This document shows, piece by piece, positions 29,424 through 29,429 of a DNA stretch of 29,429 nt. The stretch spans positions 1 to 29,429 of the forward strand of contig CAKJXT010000063.1 of the NCBI GenBank assembly GCA_918219625.1, read 5' to 3'. Made by a program: the position numbers and the translations under genes. The notes beneath the pieces were generated by a model, which saw nothing but the letters and a program-made list of their open reading frames with translations, was not told the DNA's origin and made no database searches. Source of the DNA: Bacilli bacterium. Lineage in GTDB: Bacteria; Bacillota_I; Bacilli_A; RF39; UBA660. Each line of letters opens with the position of its first letter. The first letter of the stretch is position 1.

Positions 29424-29429
29424 TTTTAA

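Noticed and set aside
1..29429. CRISPR array, insertion sequence or prophage
   Set aside because: No regularly spaced repeats, transposase, terminal inverted repeats or phage structural genes were seen on either strand.

Overview
The window looks like a chromosome segment of a very AT-rich, endospore-forming, low-GC Gram-positive (Bacillota). The main evidence is a spoIIGA–sigE pair whose SigE reads almost like the Bacillus protein, a SpoIIM, a SpoVB/MurJ-type flippase, AddA instead of RecB, free-standing YolD with a UvrX-type polymerase, and strong GGAGG/GGTGA ribosome binding sites. The lysine/asparagine/isoleucine-rich proteins, tiny intergenic gaps and reduced leaders suggest a streamlined, probably uncultured gut-type lineage (RF39-like Bacilli or TANB77-like Clostridia). 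I cannot choose between these from sequence alone. The standard code fits: TGA ends addA, rdgB and the UvrX-type gene at conserved C-termini.

Layout. 1–1922 is the 3' part of addA, followed by a possible decayed gene start. 2037–6020 holds envelope genes: a SpoVB/MurJ-like flippase, an M23 peptidase with a coiled coil, and a divergent NlpC/P60 peptidase. 6080–7556 is spoIIGA–sigE. 7576–8781 is an unknown membrane-anchored protein. 8897–11948 carries a Xer recombinase, a phosphohexomutase and a ZIP transporter. 11981–13870 has a 48-codon protein, an extremely AT-rich gap, an unknown 161-residue protein and an HTH regulator. 13933–17103 carries mnmA, spoIIM, a 28-residue membrane peptide, mscL and a GT51 glycosyltransferase. 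17100–19429 carries a radical SAM protein, a RelA/SpoT-type alarmone synthetase and a clear 6S RNA. 19498–21390 has a Yip1-like membrane protein and an SPFH/zinc-ribbon protein. 21469–24781 is a UvrX-type polymerase–YolD–helical-repeat operon with a DUF1848 gene upstream. 24834–29403 has a small unknown protein, tRNA-Glu(CUC), a 5'-3' exonuclease, an OGG1-type glycosylase, rdgB, gltX and tRNA-Gln(CUG).

How the genes fit together. Three themes recur. The first is sporulation and cell wall: SpoIIGA activates SigE, while SpoIIM, GT51, M23, NlpC/P60 and the flippase handle septal and spore peptidoglycan. The second is DNA and nucleotide repair: AddA, UvrX-type polymerase/YolD, OGG1-like glycosylase, RdgB and an exonuclease. 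The third is slow-growth control: 6S RNA beside an alarmone synthetase.

No insertion sequence, prophage or CRISPR array is visible. The most interesting signals are the 6S RNA/alarmone pairing, the inverted repeat filling the UvrX-operon promoter spacer, a probable leaderless radical SAM gene, very compact promoter-to-start spacing with terminators that contain stop codons, and an unusual tRNA-Glu(CUC) with C at position 55.
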